NCBI GenBank assembly: GCA_023249165.1
Contig: JAHFDE010000043.1
Span: 1-14,152 of the forward strand
Direction: 5' to 3'
DNA from: Candidatus Methylomirabilota bacterium
GTDB taxonomy: Bacteria; Methylomirabilota; Methylomirabilia; Methylomirabilales; CSP1-5
DNA length: 14,152 nucleotides
Below the pieces are notes generated by a model. The model had not been told where the DNA came from. It saw only the letters and a list, made by a program, of their open reading frames with translations, and did no database searches. The stretch's first letter is position 1; each line of letters starts with the position of its first letter. The position numbers and the translations under genes are program-made. Shown here in pieces: positions 7,124 to 13,872 of this stretch.

Positions 7124-8203
7124 ATGAGGGTCATCGAGCGAAAGGTGGTTGATCCAGCCGGGGTCCGCCGGATCCTGATCCGGGGAGTAAACTGGGTCGG
7201 TGACGCGGTGATGACCACACCTGCCATTGCCGGCATCCGCAAGACCTTTCCCCACGCAAAGATCACGCTCCTGGTGAAGCCGTGGGTGGCCGGGGTCTTT
7301 GCCGACAACCCCGACATAGACGAGGTTCTCCTCTACGATGCGGCGGGCCGTCATCGGGGTGCGGCAGGGTTGATCCGTTTGGCCCGGGAGCTTCGGGGAT
7401 ACGGATTCGACCTGGCCGTGTTGCTGCAGAATGCCTTCGAGGCAGCCCTCCTGGCCTTCCTGGCCGGCATCCCGCGCCGGGTTGGCTACAATGCCCAGGG
7501 CAGAGGTCCCCTCCTCACCACGGTTGTGGTCAGGGATGGACCGACGCGCGAGCTGCACCATGTCGACTATTACCTGGTTCTTTTACGTGCACTCGGGTGG
7601 GTTGAAGGAGAGCGCAAGCCACGGGTGTACCCGAGAGCCGATGTCGATTCGAGGGCAGCAGCCTTCCTGGACGAGGCCGGGGTGAAGGGCGAGGAGGATG
7701 TGATGGCCTTCAATGCCGGATCGACCTACGGTTCGGCCAAGCGCTGGCCGACTGAGCGCTACGCCGCCCTGGCAGATCGACTAATCGAGAGCCTGGGAGT
7801 CTGGGTCTTGCTGGCCGGAGCGGCCTCCGATGGGGAAGTGGCTTGGGCTCTGCGGTCATCAGCGCGTCGTCCTGACCGGATTATCGATCTCACCGGGCGG
7901 ACCGACATTCCGCTGCTCGCGGCCGTGCTCAAGCGCTGTGCCGTCTTTGTCACCAACGATACCGGGGCGATGCACGTCGGAGCGGCCATCGGTGTTCCCG
8001 TGGTGGCCCTCTTTGGGCCTACCGATCCCAAGACGACATCACCTGTGGGAACACACGTCATCCTGAGACATCCGGTCCCCTGCAGCCCCTGCCTTCTCAG
8101 AGAGTGTCCTATTGACCACCGATGCATGACCGGGATTTCTGTTGATAAAGTTTTCTCTTCGGTAGTTGGTATTTATAGTATAAAGCATAAAGTGATACAT
8201 TAA
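7124..8203 (+). CDS. waaF: Lipopolysaccharide heptosyltransferase II WaaF
   Basis: WaaF adds the second L,D-heptose to the LPS inner core, using ADP-heptose in the cytoplasm (GT9). From ATG 7124 the protein has 359 residues. Family motifs are ILIRGVNWVGDAVMTTPA (17-34), FNAGSTYGSAKRWPTERYA in the middle (usually PGA.YG.AKRWP), TNDTGAMHVGAAIG (from about 276), FGPTDPKTTSP, and a Cys-rich CSPCLLRECPIDHRCM near residue 320. ATG 7124 is chosen over TTG 7100 because GAAGG (7111-7115) sits eight bases before it and conserved sequence starts only at residue 17. The final residues (SSVVGIYSIKHKVIH) come from an abruptly AT-rich stretch. An 8-base repeat precedes the gene. Confidence 0.93.
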   Translation: MRVIERKVVDPAGVRRILIRGVNWVGDAVMTTPAIAGIRKTFPHAKITLLVKPWVAGVFADNPDIDEVLLYDAAGRHRGAAGLIRLARELRGYGFDLAVLLQNAFEAALLAFLAGIPRRVGYNAQGRGPLLTTVVVRDGPTRELHHVDYYLVLLRALGWVEGERKPRVYPRADVDSRAAAFLDEAGVKGEEDVMAFNAGSTYGSAKRWPTERYAALADRLIESLGVWVLLAGAASDGEVAWALRSSARRPDRIIDLTGRTDIPLLAAVLKRCAVFVTNDTGAMHVGAAIGVPVVALFGPTDPKTTSPVGTHVILRHPVPCSPCLLRECPIDHRCMTGISVDKVFSSVVGIYSIKHKVIH

Positions 8204-8222
8204 TTATAAACTCGATACAACA
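8141..8222 (+). promoter_or_regulatory. AT-rich stretch before gmhB, possible promoter
   Basis: This is the only clearly AT-rich patch in a GC-rich window. It covers the last codons of waaF and the whole 19-base gap to gmhB. It contains -10-like hexamers TATAGT (8174-8179), TATAAA (8179-8184) and TATAAA (8205-8210), but none has a good -35 at proper spacing. There is no Shine-Dalgarno before the gmhB ATG at 8223. A start driven by the last hexamer would give an almost leaderless mRNA. The promoter reading is a guess. Confidence 0.3.
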
Positions 8223-8786
8223 ATGGGTTTGCCGGCAGTCTTTCTCGATCGAGACGGGACGATTAACGAAGACTCAGGGTATCTTGCTGATCCTTCCGAG
8301 GTCCGCCTGTTACCAGGGGTCGGGCAGGGGCTCCGGCTGCTCCGCAAGGGGGGCTTTCACCTGGTGGTGATCAGCAACCAGTCGGGAATCGCCCGGGGGC
8401 TTTTGACTGAAGCGACGCTCGCAGAGATCCACAAGAGACTCGAAAGCCTGCTTGAGGCAGAGGGGGTCACGCTCAGCGGTGTGTATTACTGCCCTCACCA
8501 CCCGGAAGGATCTTTCCCTTATCGGCAGACGTGCGATTGCCGAAAGCCCCGGGGGGGATTGATCGAGCGAGCGGCGCGGGAGCATGGGATTGATGTCAAC
8601 CGCTCTTATGTCGTCGGGGACCAGCTCGTCGATATCGAACTGGCGCGTCAGGCGGGGATGCCGGCCATCCTTGTCCTCACCGGGCAGGGGCGGCTCACGT
8701 TAGAGTCGGGACGAGTTCAGGCGGATTATATCGCCACCGACCTGACGGCCGCGGCCCGGTGGATTCTTGGGAGACACGCCGGATGA
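8223..8786 (+). CDS. gmhB: D-glycero-beta-D-manno-heptose 1,7-bisphosphate 7-phosphatase GmhB
   Basis: GmhB removes the 7-phosphate from heptose 1,7-bisphosphate on the way to ADP-heptose, the donor for WaaF; it is cytoplasmic. The 187 residues match the family. HAD motif I is DRDGT (9-13), motif II is SNQSG (51-55), the motif III Lys is in CRKPRGG (106-112), and motif IV is GDQLVDIELA (132-141). The zinc-binding loop is complete: Cys90, His92, Cys104 and Cys106 in CPHHPE and CDCRKP. The zinc loop separates it from histidinol phosphatases lacking this context, and placement after waaF supports the heptose role. A related HAD-IIIA sugar phosphatase is the main alternative. No hldE-like gene follows in the window. 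Confidence 0.92.
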   Translation: MGLPAVFLDRDGTINEDSGYLADPSEVRLLPGVGQGLRLLRKGGFHLVVISNQSGIARGLLTEATLAEIHKRLESLLEAEGVTLSGVYYCPHHPEGSFPYRQTCDCRKPRGGLIERAAREHGIDVNRSYVVGDQLVDIELARQAGMPAILVLTGQGRLTLESGRVQADYIATDLTAAARWILGRHAG

Positions 8787-8818
8787 GCCGAGAGGATATC
8801 CAGGCGCTGCGAAGAAGG

Positions 8819-8910
8819 TTCATGGTTCAGGGTTCATAGTTCATAGAGGGAGATGGGAGAGGAGTGGTTGGTCCGCCATTGACCATGAACCATCAACTAT
8901 GAACCATGAA
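8819..8910. repeat. Inverted heptamer array 4, gmhB to MEMO gap
   Basis: The left arm 8819-8846 is TTCATGG, TTCAGGG, TTCATAG, TTCATAG. The right run 8876-8910 is CCATTGA, CCATGAA, CCATCAA, CTATGAA, CCATGAA. The last four right units (8883-8910) pair with the left arm at 23 of 28 positions, around a 36-base loop. The arm length and layout match arrays 1 and 2, with a different unit. There is no T-tract. Confidence 0.88.
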
Positions 8911-8921
8911 CGGGCGGCTCA

Positions 8922-9725
8922 ATGATTAGGCGTGCAGCGGTCGCAGATCTCTTCTACGCAGGAAGCGCCAGGGTGCTCCGCCCCCAGGTTAAGGACCTTA
9001 TCCCTGAGGGGGGAGAAAAGACTGCGGCGGTGGGTGTGGTGGTCCCCCATGCCGGGTATATCTATTCGGGTGCGGTGGCCGGGGCAGTCTATGCCCGGCT
9101 GGACCCTCCCGAGTCGAGTGTCGTCCTGGGCCCAAACCATACGGGTCTCGGGGCCGCTGCAGCCATCATGATCTCTGGGACCTGGGAGACGCCGTTAGGA
9201 GAAGCGTCTATCGATACCGAGCTGGCCCGGGCCATCCTGGATCGATCCCGGGTGCTCGAGGAAGACGATCGGGCCCATCGGAAAGAGCACGCGATCGAGG
9301 TCCAGCTGCCTTTCCTCCAGGTGCTGTTCCCCGACCTGCCGTTTGTGCCTATCTCCTTGATGAGTCATGAATACGGGGCGTGCCGCGATGTCGGACAGGC
9401 CGTCGCCGAGGCGATCTCTGCTTCACGAAAGCAGGTGCTGCTCATTGCCAGCACCGATATGAGCCACTACATCTCCCGGGAGCTGGCCGAGCGAAAGGAT
9501 CGGATGGTTATCGACGCGATACTGGATCTGGACCCGGAGCGGCTCCACGCCACTGTGCTGCGGGAACGGATCAGCATGTGCGGTTTTCATCCGACCACCG
9601 CCATGCTGGTCGCCGCGAAGGCGCTCGGGGCGTCCCGGGGCGAGATGGTCCGCTACGCCACCTCCGGTGATGTCACCAAGGATTACAGCTCCGTCGTCGG
9701 CTACGCCGGCCTGATTATTCGCTAG
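8922..9725 (+). CDS. MEMO-family protein (AmmeMemoRadiSam system protein B)
   Basis: The protein has 267 residues and MEMO1-like motifs along its length: VPHAGYIYSG (41-50), LGPNHTG (69-75), EHAIEVQLPFLQ (122-133), STDMSHY (177-183), CGFHPT (220-225), SGDVTKDYSSVVGYAG (248-263). His43, His73 and Cys220 match the three metal ligands I recall for human MEMO1 (His49, His81, Cys244). In bacteria the family often travels with an AMMECR1 protein and a radical SAM enzyme; neither is in this window. The biochemical role is not established for the bacterial proteins. The ATG has only weak GGGCGG upstream. It follows array 4 and may be transcribed from its own promoter or by readthrough from gmhB. Confidence 0.92.
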   Translation: MIRRAAVADLFYAGSARVLRPQVKDLIPEGGEKTAAVGVVVPHAGYIYSGAVAGAVYARLDPPESSVVLGPNHTGLGAAAAIMISGTWETPLGEASIDTELARAILDRSRVLEEDDRAHRKEHAIEVQLPFLQVLFPDLPFVPISLMSHEYGACRDVGQAVAEAISASRKQVLLIASTDMSHYISRELAERKDRMVIDAILDLDPERLHATVLRERISMCGFHPTTAMLVAAKALGASRGEMVRYATSGDVTKDYSSVVGYAGLIIR

Positions 9726-9775
9726 GGACACGCCCAGGAGGCCGCGGCAGCCCGATCCTCACGGGGGGTTTAGCC

Positions 9776-10555
9776 ATGGGGTTGAACGGCAAGGTAGGGA
9801 TCGTGACGGGTGGAGCGAGCGGGATCGGGAAGGCGATCGCCCTCGCCCTCGCGAAAGCCGGCGTGGACGTCGTCATCGCCGACCTCAGCGAGCCAACCGG
9901 GCAGGAAACGGTGAAGGAGCTCGAAGCCACAGGCACGAAGGCCTTCTTCCAGAAGACGGACGTTACGAAACGGGAGGAGGCCAGGCGCCTCATTGACGGC
10001 ACGGTCGGCCGGTTCGGCCGCCTCGACATCCTGGTCAACAATGCCGGCCTCCAGCACGTGGCCCCGATCCAGGACTTCCCGGAGGAAAAGTGGGATCTCC
10101 TCGTCGGCGTGATGCTCACAGGGGCCTTCCTCCTGACCAAGCACGCCTTCCCACACATGATCCGCCAGCACTTCGGCCGAATCATTAACATCGCCTCCGC
10201 CCATGGCCTCGTCGCCTCCCCCTTCAAGGCGGCCTATGTGTCAGCGAAGCACGGTCTGTTGGGCCTCACCAAGGTCATCGCCCTCGAAGGGGCGGCACAC
10301 AACATCACGGCCGTCGCCGTCTGTCCGGGCTACGTTCGGACGCCCTTGGTGGAGAAGCAGATCGCCGATCAGGCGCAGGCCCATGGGATCTCGGCGCAAG
10401 AGGTGATGGAGAAGGTCGTCCTTGCTCCGCAGGCGATCAAAAGGCTTTTAGAACCGGAGGAGGTAGCCGAAGTCGTCGTGTTCTTGTGCACTGACCAAGC
10501 CAGCGGCATCACGGGAACGCACCTCGCCATGGATCTGGGCTGGACGGCTCACTAG
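9776..10555 (+). CDS. bdhA: D-3-hydroxybutyrate dehydrogenase (SDR family)
   Basis: This cytoplasmic NAD-dependent enzyme interconverts D-3-hydroxybutyrate and acetoacetate. The 259-residue classical SDR has the cofactor motif TGGASGIG (11-18), NNAG (88-91) and the catalytic Ser141, Tyr154 and Lys158. The residues I recall as binding the substrate carboxylate in Pseudomonas fragi HBDH (Gln94, His144, Lys152, Gln196) correspond here to Gln93, His143, Lys151 and Gln195, and the family-typical CPGYVRTPLVEKQI is present. The C-terminus reads MDLGWTAH, where most relatives have a Gly in place of the Leu. The ATG start has a GGGGGGT run seven bases or so before it. The gene is convergent with dedA, with 28 bases between their stops. 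No other polyhydroxybutyrate gene is in view. Confidence 0.9.
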   Translation: MGLNGKVGIVTGGASGIGKAIALALAKAGVDVVIADLSEPTGQETVKELEATGTKAFFQKTDVTKREEARRLIDGTVGRFGRLDILVNNAGLQHVAPIQDFPEEKWDLLVGVMLTGAFLLTKHAFPHMIRQHFGRIINIASAHGLVASPFKAAYVSAKHGLLGLTKVIALEGAAHNITAVAVCPGYVRTPLVEKQIADQAQAHGISAQEVMEKVVLAPQAIKRLLEPEEVAEVVVFLCTDQASGITGTHLAMDLGWTAH

Positions 10556-10583
10556 GCTAGGGAGGAGCCCAAACATGCGGGGG

Positions 10584-11231
10584 TTACTGACCTGGCTCGG
10601 ACGCAGCCTGGGGTTTTGCCGTGAGGCGCATGACGAGGATGTAAAGGATTGCCAGGGCAAGCGCTAGCCCGGCGATCCAATGGAACCGCGAGACCAAGAC
10701 ATTGACCATCTCGGAGGGATTATCAAGAAGCTGCGGCTGGTCCCCGATGACCTGGGCGCCGAACCAGGCCAGGATGCCGCACCAGATGGCCGACCCGATA
10801 ATGGTCATGACGCTATAGATCGTGAAGTTCATCCGGACCAGTCCGGCCGGTATGCCGATCAGATGCCGAACCACAGGGAGCAACCGGGCAAAGAACACGC
10901 TGCCGGCCTCGTACCGGGCCAGCCAGCGTTCGGCGCGGAGCAACTTCGCCTCAGGAACGAAAAAGTACCTGCCGTACCGGATCACGAGCGGCCGTCCCAC
11001 CCAGCGTGCGACCCAATAGGTCGCCGCGGCACCAAGGTAGCTCCCCACCGTCCCGGCCAGCACCACCCCCCACAGGCTGTACCGTCCCTGCTCGGCCCAG
11101 TAGGCGGCCGGAGGGATCACCAACTCACTGGGGACCGGAAAAATGGAGCTCTCCATCGCCATCAAGAGGATGATCCCCGGATAGCCCCAGTCGCGGACCC
11201 ATTGAAACCAGATGACTACGAAGGCATGCAT
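10584..11231 (-). CDS. DedA-family membrane protein (VTT domain)
   Basis: This 215-residue integral membrane protein has the DedA/SNARE-associated pattern: MESSIFPVPSE (26-36, the E-x8-E region), a Gly-rich segment VLAGTVGSYLGAAATYW (57-73), and FFARLLPVVRHLIGIPAG (113-130) with the conserved Arg and Pro residues of the re-entrant half. Further hydrophobic helices follow at about 138-160 and 184-203. Some DedA proteins flip undecaprenyl phosphate or phosphatidylethanolamine; which lipid this one handles is unknown. It is the only clear minus-strand gene. It runs convergently with bdhA and divergently from the toxin-antitoxin operon. An envelope-lipid role would suit the LPS context, but the gene is not in that operon. 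Confidence 0.88.
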   Translation of the reverse strand: MHAFVVIWFQWVRDWGYPGIILLMAMESSIFPVPSELVIPPAAYWAEQGRYSLWGVVLAGTVGSYLGAAATYWVARWVGRPLVIRYGRYFFVPEAKLLRAERWLARYEAGSVFFARLLPVVRHLIGIPAGLVRMNFTIYSVMTIIGSAIWCGILAWFGAQVIGDQPQLLDNPSEMVNVLVSRFHWIAGLALALAILYILVMRLTAKPQAASEPGQ

Positions 11232-11287
11232 GGCCCGTGACTCTACCTCAGCCGCTCGATCCGCGCAAGATCCCCCTGCCTCCTCCC

Positions 11288-11316
11288 TTGACGCCGATAA
11301 TTCTTGTAGCTACAAT
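11288..11316 (+). promoter_or_regulatory. Sigma-70-type promoter of the toxin-antitoxin operon
   Basis: TTGACG (11288-11293) and TACAAT (11311-11316) are separated by exactly 17 bases and each differs from consensus at one position. The antitoxin ATG lies 25 bases after the -10 box. This is the strongest promoter match I see in the window. Confidence 0.75.
11304..11315. promoter_or_regulatory. Palindromic operator candidate over the -10 box
   Basis: TTGTAGCTACAA is a perfect 12-base palindrome that overlaps five of the six bases of the -10 box. YefM-type antitoxins bind palindromes with a TGTACA core; TGTA-GC-TACA has the same half-sites spread by two bases. Binding here would block the promoter, giving the autorepression usual for such operons. 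The protein-site link is inference. Confidence 0.6.
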
Positions 11317-11340
11317 GGGAGACACAAAGGGAGGTCCATC

Positions 11341-11577
11341 ATGAAGTTCGTGGGTGTCCGGGAGCTGAGAAATAAGACCGGGGAAATCTTGAACGCCGTC
11401 CGAAAAGGCGAAAAGGTCATCCTGACCAAACGAGGGAAGCCCTTTGCCGCCATGGCCCGCCTGCGCGAGGAGGAGATCGAACGCCTGATCATAGAGGGCC
11501 GGGGGTGGCTCAAGCTCGCCGAATCGGCCTTCGATTTCTGGGACAATGAAGAGGACGAAATCTGGAACAAGGTTTAG
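11341..11577 (+). CDS. Phd/YefM-family antitoxin
   Basis: This 78-residue protein has the N-terminal Phd/YefM DNA-binding pattern (MKFVGVRELRNKTGEILNAV, then GEKVILTKRGKPFAAMARL at 23-41). An acidic C-terminal tail (FDFWDNEEDEIWNKV) is the part expected to wrap the toxin. ATG 11341 is chosen because AGGGAGG (11328-11334) lies six bases before it and the family sequence begins at residue 1. Reading can be extended upstream to 11212 in frame, but that passes through the promoter. Its 3' end overlaps the toxin gene by 32 bases. It probably neutralises the downstream toxin and represses the operon. Confidence 0.88.
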   Translation: MKFVGVRELRNKTGEILNAVRKGEKVILTKRGKPFAAMARLREEEIERLIIEGRGWLKLAESAFDFWDNEEDEIWNKV

Positions 11578-11911
11578 GCAAGGGGACCTCGTCCTGGTGC
11601 CCTTCCCCCTTACGGATCTGTCCGCAGTCAAGCGCCGACCCGCCTTGGTTGTTTCGCCCGATCGACTTCACCAACGTTTCGATGATGTGATCTTGGCTGC
11701 GCTGACCTCACAGGTGCCTCACGCCCTTACCGAATTCGACATCCCTTTAGGATCGCGCGACATGGCCGTCGGGCATCTCCCGAAGCCCAGCGTAGTCAAG
11801 TTGAATAAGATCTTTACATCTCATCGCGGCCTTATCGTCAAGCGGGTTGGACGCTTGCAAAAGGAGAGCATGTCAAGGATTCTGGCGCGCCTCCGGCAGC
11901 TTTTCACGTGA
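11546..11911 (+). CDS. MazF/PemK-family toxin (endoribonuclease)
   Basis: The 121-residue protein has MazF/PemK features: RQGDLVLVPFPLTD (11-24), KRRPALVVS (29-37, with the conserved Arg and Pro), ILAALTSQ (49-56) and PSVVKLNKIFT (81-91). Family members cleave mRNA at short specific sequences; the target here is unknown. ATG 11546 is inside the antitoxin gene in another frame, with a modest GGGAC just before it, so translation is coupled to the antitoxin. Residues matching the catalytic Arg (Arg31) and the Thr/Ser (54-55) are present, so nothing suggests inactivation. PemK/MazF is the family call; the exact subgroup is open. Confidence 0.9.
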   Translation: MKRTKSGTRFRQGDLVLVPFPLTDLSAVKRRPALVVSPDRLHQRFDDVILAALTSQVPHALTEFDIPLGSRDMAVGHLPKPSVVKLNKIFTSHRGLIVKRVGRLQKESMSRILARLRQLFT

Positions 11912-11999
11912 GCCGAAAGGACTCTAGAGGCAACAGCAGTTTCCCTGCCAGCTACGCACGACTTCAAAGCTCTGGGCGACAGTGAGAACACTCAGACGG

Positions 12000-12161
12000 A
12001 TGGGGTTCATCGAAATGCAGCCTCAGGAAGCTAGTCCATCCCGCGGGCTGATGGAACAGCTCGCCCGCTACCCGCTGGTGAAGACACTGATTGAGCGCCG
12101 CTCGCTTACCGATACCCAGCGTGACCATCAGACGTCCTGGCATCGCCACGCCGGCGCGTGA
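12000..12161 (+). CDS. Short unrecognised ORF, possible gene remnant
   Basis: A 53-codon frame opens at ATG 12000. The middle reads MEQLARYPLVKTLIERRS, amphipathic and protein-like. The C-terminal third (TDTQRDHQTSWHRHAGA) looks like unselected reading. No ribosome-binding site is evident. It may be the start of a gene lost by deletion, or chance coding in GC-rich DNA. I do not recognise a family. The surrounding 11912-12124 holds no other convincing gene, repeat or promoter. Confidence 0.25.
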   Translation: MGFIEMQPQEASPSRGLMEQLARYPLVKTLIERRSLTDTQRDHQTSWHRHAGA

Positions 12162-12520
12162 GAGGGGGGGAAGCGTGCAGGGTCCGAAACTTGCAACTAG
12201 GGGGTGAGCGGGAAGTAACCCCCCATGAGCTCACCTTTAATTCCTCGCTCATGCGCGAGGTGCGGGCGATCGCCTTTGTCACCCGCTTGATCGACGAACG
12301 AGTGGTCAAGAGGCGGAGGCTCAAGCGCATCCTTATCCACGACATCGACGCCGAGCCGTGCATGGTTCGGCTCGCCTATTCCAGCAAACTTAACGTGGAT
12401 TGGAGCTTTCTCGTGCACCTGCGCGACGTCGGACGCGAGAGCGCAGAGCGGTGGATCAAGGCCAACTTCGACAAGCTGGGCATCGAATCCTCGATAGATC
12501 TCCGGGCGGAATTCCTGTAA
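12125..12520 (+). pseudogene. C-terminal remnant of a patatin-like phospholipase
   Basis: The frame is open from just after a TGA at 12122-12124 to the TAA at 12518-12520; a GTG at 12158 would give 120 residues. From about base 12218 the reading resembles the C-terminal end of long bacterial patatin-like proteins: LTFNSSLMREVRAIAFVTRLIDE, KRILIHDID, SSKLNVDWSFLVHLRD, AERWIKANFDKLGIESSIDL. The catalytic GXSXG and DGG motifs would lie further upstream and are not found in any frame here, so it should be inactive. The residues before TPHELTFN do not look like the family, so the break is probably near 12200. Family recognition is from memory. Confidence 0.6.
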
Positions 12521-12578
12521 GGTACGCCAATCGGCCCACGAACGCCGACCCTACGGATCCATCAGGGAGAGCACGTCC

Positions 12579-13415
12579 GTGAAAGTCAAAACCTCAAACG
12601 GTGTCATGCCCCTCCTACTCATCCTGCTGTCCTCCTGGATGGCTCCCGTGCTCGGGCAGGCGCAGGAGATGCCGATTTTCGATGCGCATATCCACTACAG
12701 CCACCGCGACTGGGACACCCTCAGTCCTCAGCAGGCCCTGGCCATCCTTGAAAAGGCGGGGGTGCGTCAGGCCCTCGTGTCGAGCACGCCGGATGACGGG
12801 ACACTGAAACTCTATCAGGCAGACGCAAAGCGGACCATTCCCTTCCTTAGACCGTATCGCACTCGGGACGACATGGCGAACTGGCACAGCGACCCGGAGG
12901 TGCAGACATATGTGGAGGAAAGACTCAAGCGGGGAGTGTACAGGGGAATCGGCGAGTTTCACCTCTCGGCGGCGGACGCCGATAGGCCGGTAGTCAAACG
13001 CCTCGCCGAGCTGGCGGCGAAGCAACAGCTCTTCCTTCACGCCCATGTGGACGAGGTCGCGGTCGAAAGGTTGCTTACGCTGTACCCCGAGGTCCGCATC
13101 CTCTGGGCCCATGCGGGGATGTCGTCGCCAGTGAAAGAGGTGGGTCGCCTCCTGGACCGGTATCCGAAGCTGTGGGTGGAGCTGGCGCTGCGCGTTGATG
13201 TAGCGCCGCGCGGCAATCTTGACCTGGAATGGCGCACCCTCTTCCTCCGTCATCCGGACCGTTTCATGGTGGGGACCGACACGTGGACGACCTCGCGGTG
13301 GGAGTCGTTGGTGGAGGAAGCGCGGGTGACCCGTCGCTGGCTGGGGCAGCTTCCACGCGATGTGGCCGAGCAGATTGCCTACCGGAACGGCGAACGCCTT
13401 TTCGGCCGCCCGTGA
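12579..13415 (+). CDS. Exported metal-dependent amidohydrolase (amidohydrolase_2 family)
   Basis: The 278-residue protein starts with a Sec-type signal peptide: Lys-containing N-region, hydrophobic core at about 10-25, and likely cleavage after GQA (28). The mature part is a TIM-barrel amidohydrolase: DAHIHY (35-40, HxH metal ligands His37 and His39), GIGEFH (123-128), HAHVDE (154-159), WAHAGMSS (176-183) and the C-terminal Asp in GTDTW (232-236). The GTG start has AGGGAGAG seven bases before it. No lipobox is seen. The substrate is unknown; relatives include decarboxylases and lactone hydrolases. The next gene starts 18 bases after the stop, so the two are probably cotranscribed. Confidence 0.85.
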   Translation: MKVKTSNGVMPLLLILLSSWMAPVLGQAQEMPIFDAHIHYSHRDWDTLSPQQALAILEKAGVRQALVSSTPDDGTLKLYQADAKRTIPFLRPYRTRDDMANWHSDPEVQTYVEERLKRGVYRGIGEFHLSAADADRPVVKRLAELAAKQQLFLHAHVDEVAVERLLTLYPEVRILWAHAGMSSPVKEVGRLLDRYPKLWVELALRVDVAPRGNLDLEWRTLFLRHPDRFMVGTDTWTTSRWESLVEEARVTRRWLGQLPRDVAEQIAYRNGERLFGRP

Positions 13416-13433
13416 AGTGGTCTCTGCTGGGAG

Positions 13434-13868
13434 GTGCGTAACATTCGCCTGCTTTTCGTATGTATCGGCAATATCTGTCGAAGTCCGATGGCCGCGGGTC
13501 TCGCCCAGCGAATGCTTGAGGGGCGCGGCGAGGCCGAGAGCGCCGGCATTGCACCCTTCGGGCACCGGGCCGCCGACGAGACCATTCGCCTGATGCGGCA
13601 GGAAGGGATCGATCTCTCTGATCACAAACCACGACAGGTTTTGGATGTATGTTTCGAAGACTACGACTATGTCGTGTCGCTGGACCCCTACGTTCACAGG
13701 CACTTGAAGGAACGCTGTGGGGTCGCGCCGATGAAGCTGGTCTCATGGGAGATTGACGATCCGTACGGACAAGGCATTGACACCTACAAGAAGAGTTTCG
13801 AATCGATTCGCTCCCACCTGGAGGATCTCCTCGCCCGACTCGGCCTTCCCTTTGGTGGAGACCGCTAA
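13434..13868 (+). CDS. Low-molecular-weight protein tyrosine phosphatase
   Basis: The 144-residue protein has the P-loop CX5R as CIGNICRS (10-17), with nucleophile Cys10 and Arg16, and the general-acid loop DDPYG (108-112), with Asp109. It is cytoplasmic, and members often act on bacterial tyrosine kinases controlling polysaccharide export. Arsenate reductases share the fold and cannot be excluded by motif alone, but the DPY loop favours a phosphatase. GTG 13434 is the only usable start: the amidohydrolase TGA lies seven codons upstream in the same frame. The GGGAGG there (13429-13434) runs into the start codon, an unusual spacing. Confidence 0.9.
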   Translation: MRNIRLLFVCIGNICRSPMAAGLAQRMLEGRGEAESAGIAPFGHRAADETIRLMRQEGIDLSDHKPRQVLDVCFEDYDYVVSLDPYVHRHLKERCGVAPMKLVSWEIDDPYGQGIDTYKKSFESIRSHLEDLLARLGLPFGGDR

Positions 13869-13872
13869 GGTC

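Noticed and set aside
652..8910. Inverted arrays as Rho-independent terminators
   Set aside because: No arm is followed by a T-tract, and each is followed closely by a gene, most in the same pathway and likely cotranscribed.
641..8921. The intergenic repeats as CRISPR arrays
   Set aside because: The units are 7 or 8 bases and directly adjacent, without unique spacers of regular length, and no cas gene is present.
10555..10569. GGCT/AGCC stem between bdhA and dedA as a bidirectional terminator
   Set aside because: It has only four paired bases, a seven-base loop and no flanking T or A run.
11212..11340. Upstream in-frame extension of the antitoxin
   Set aside because: It would translate through the promoter and the palindrome; ATG 11341 has a strong Shine-Dalgarno and the family N-terminus.
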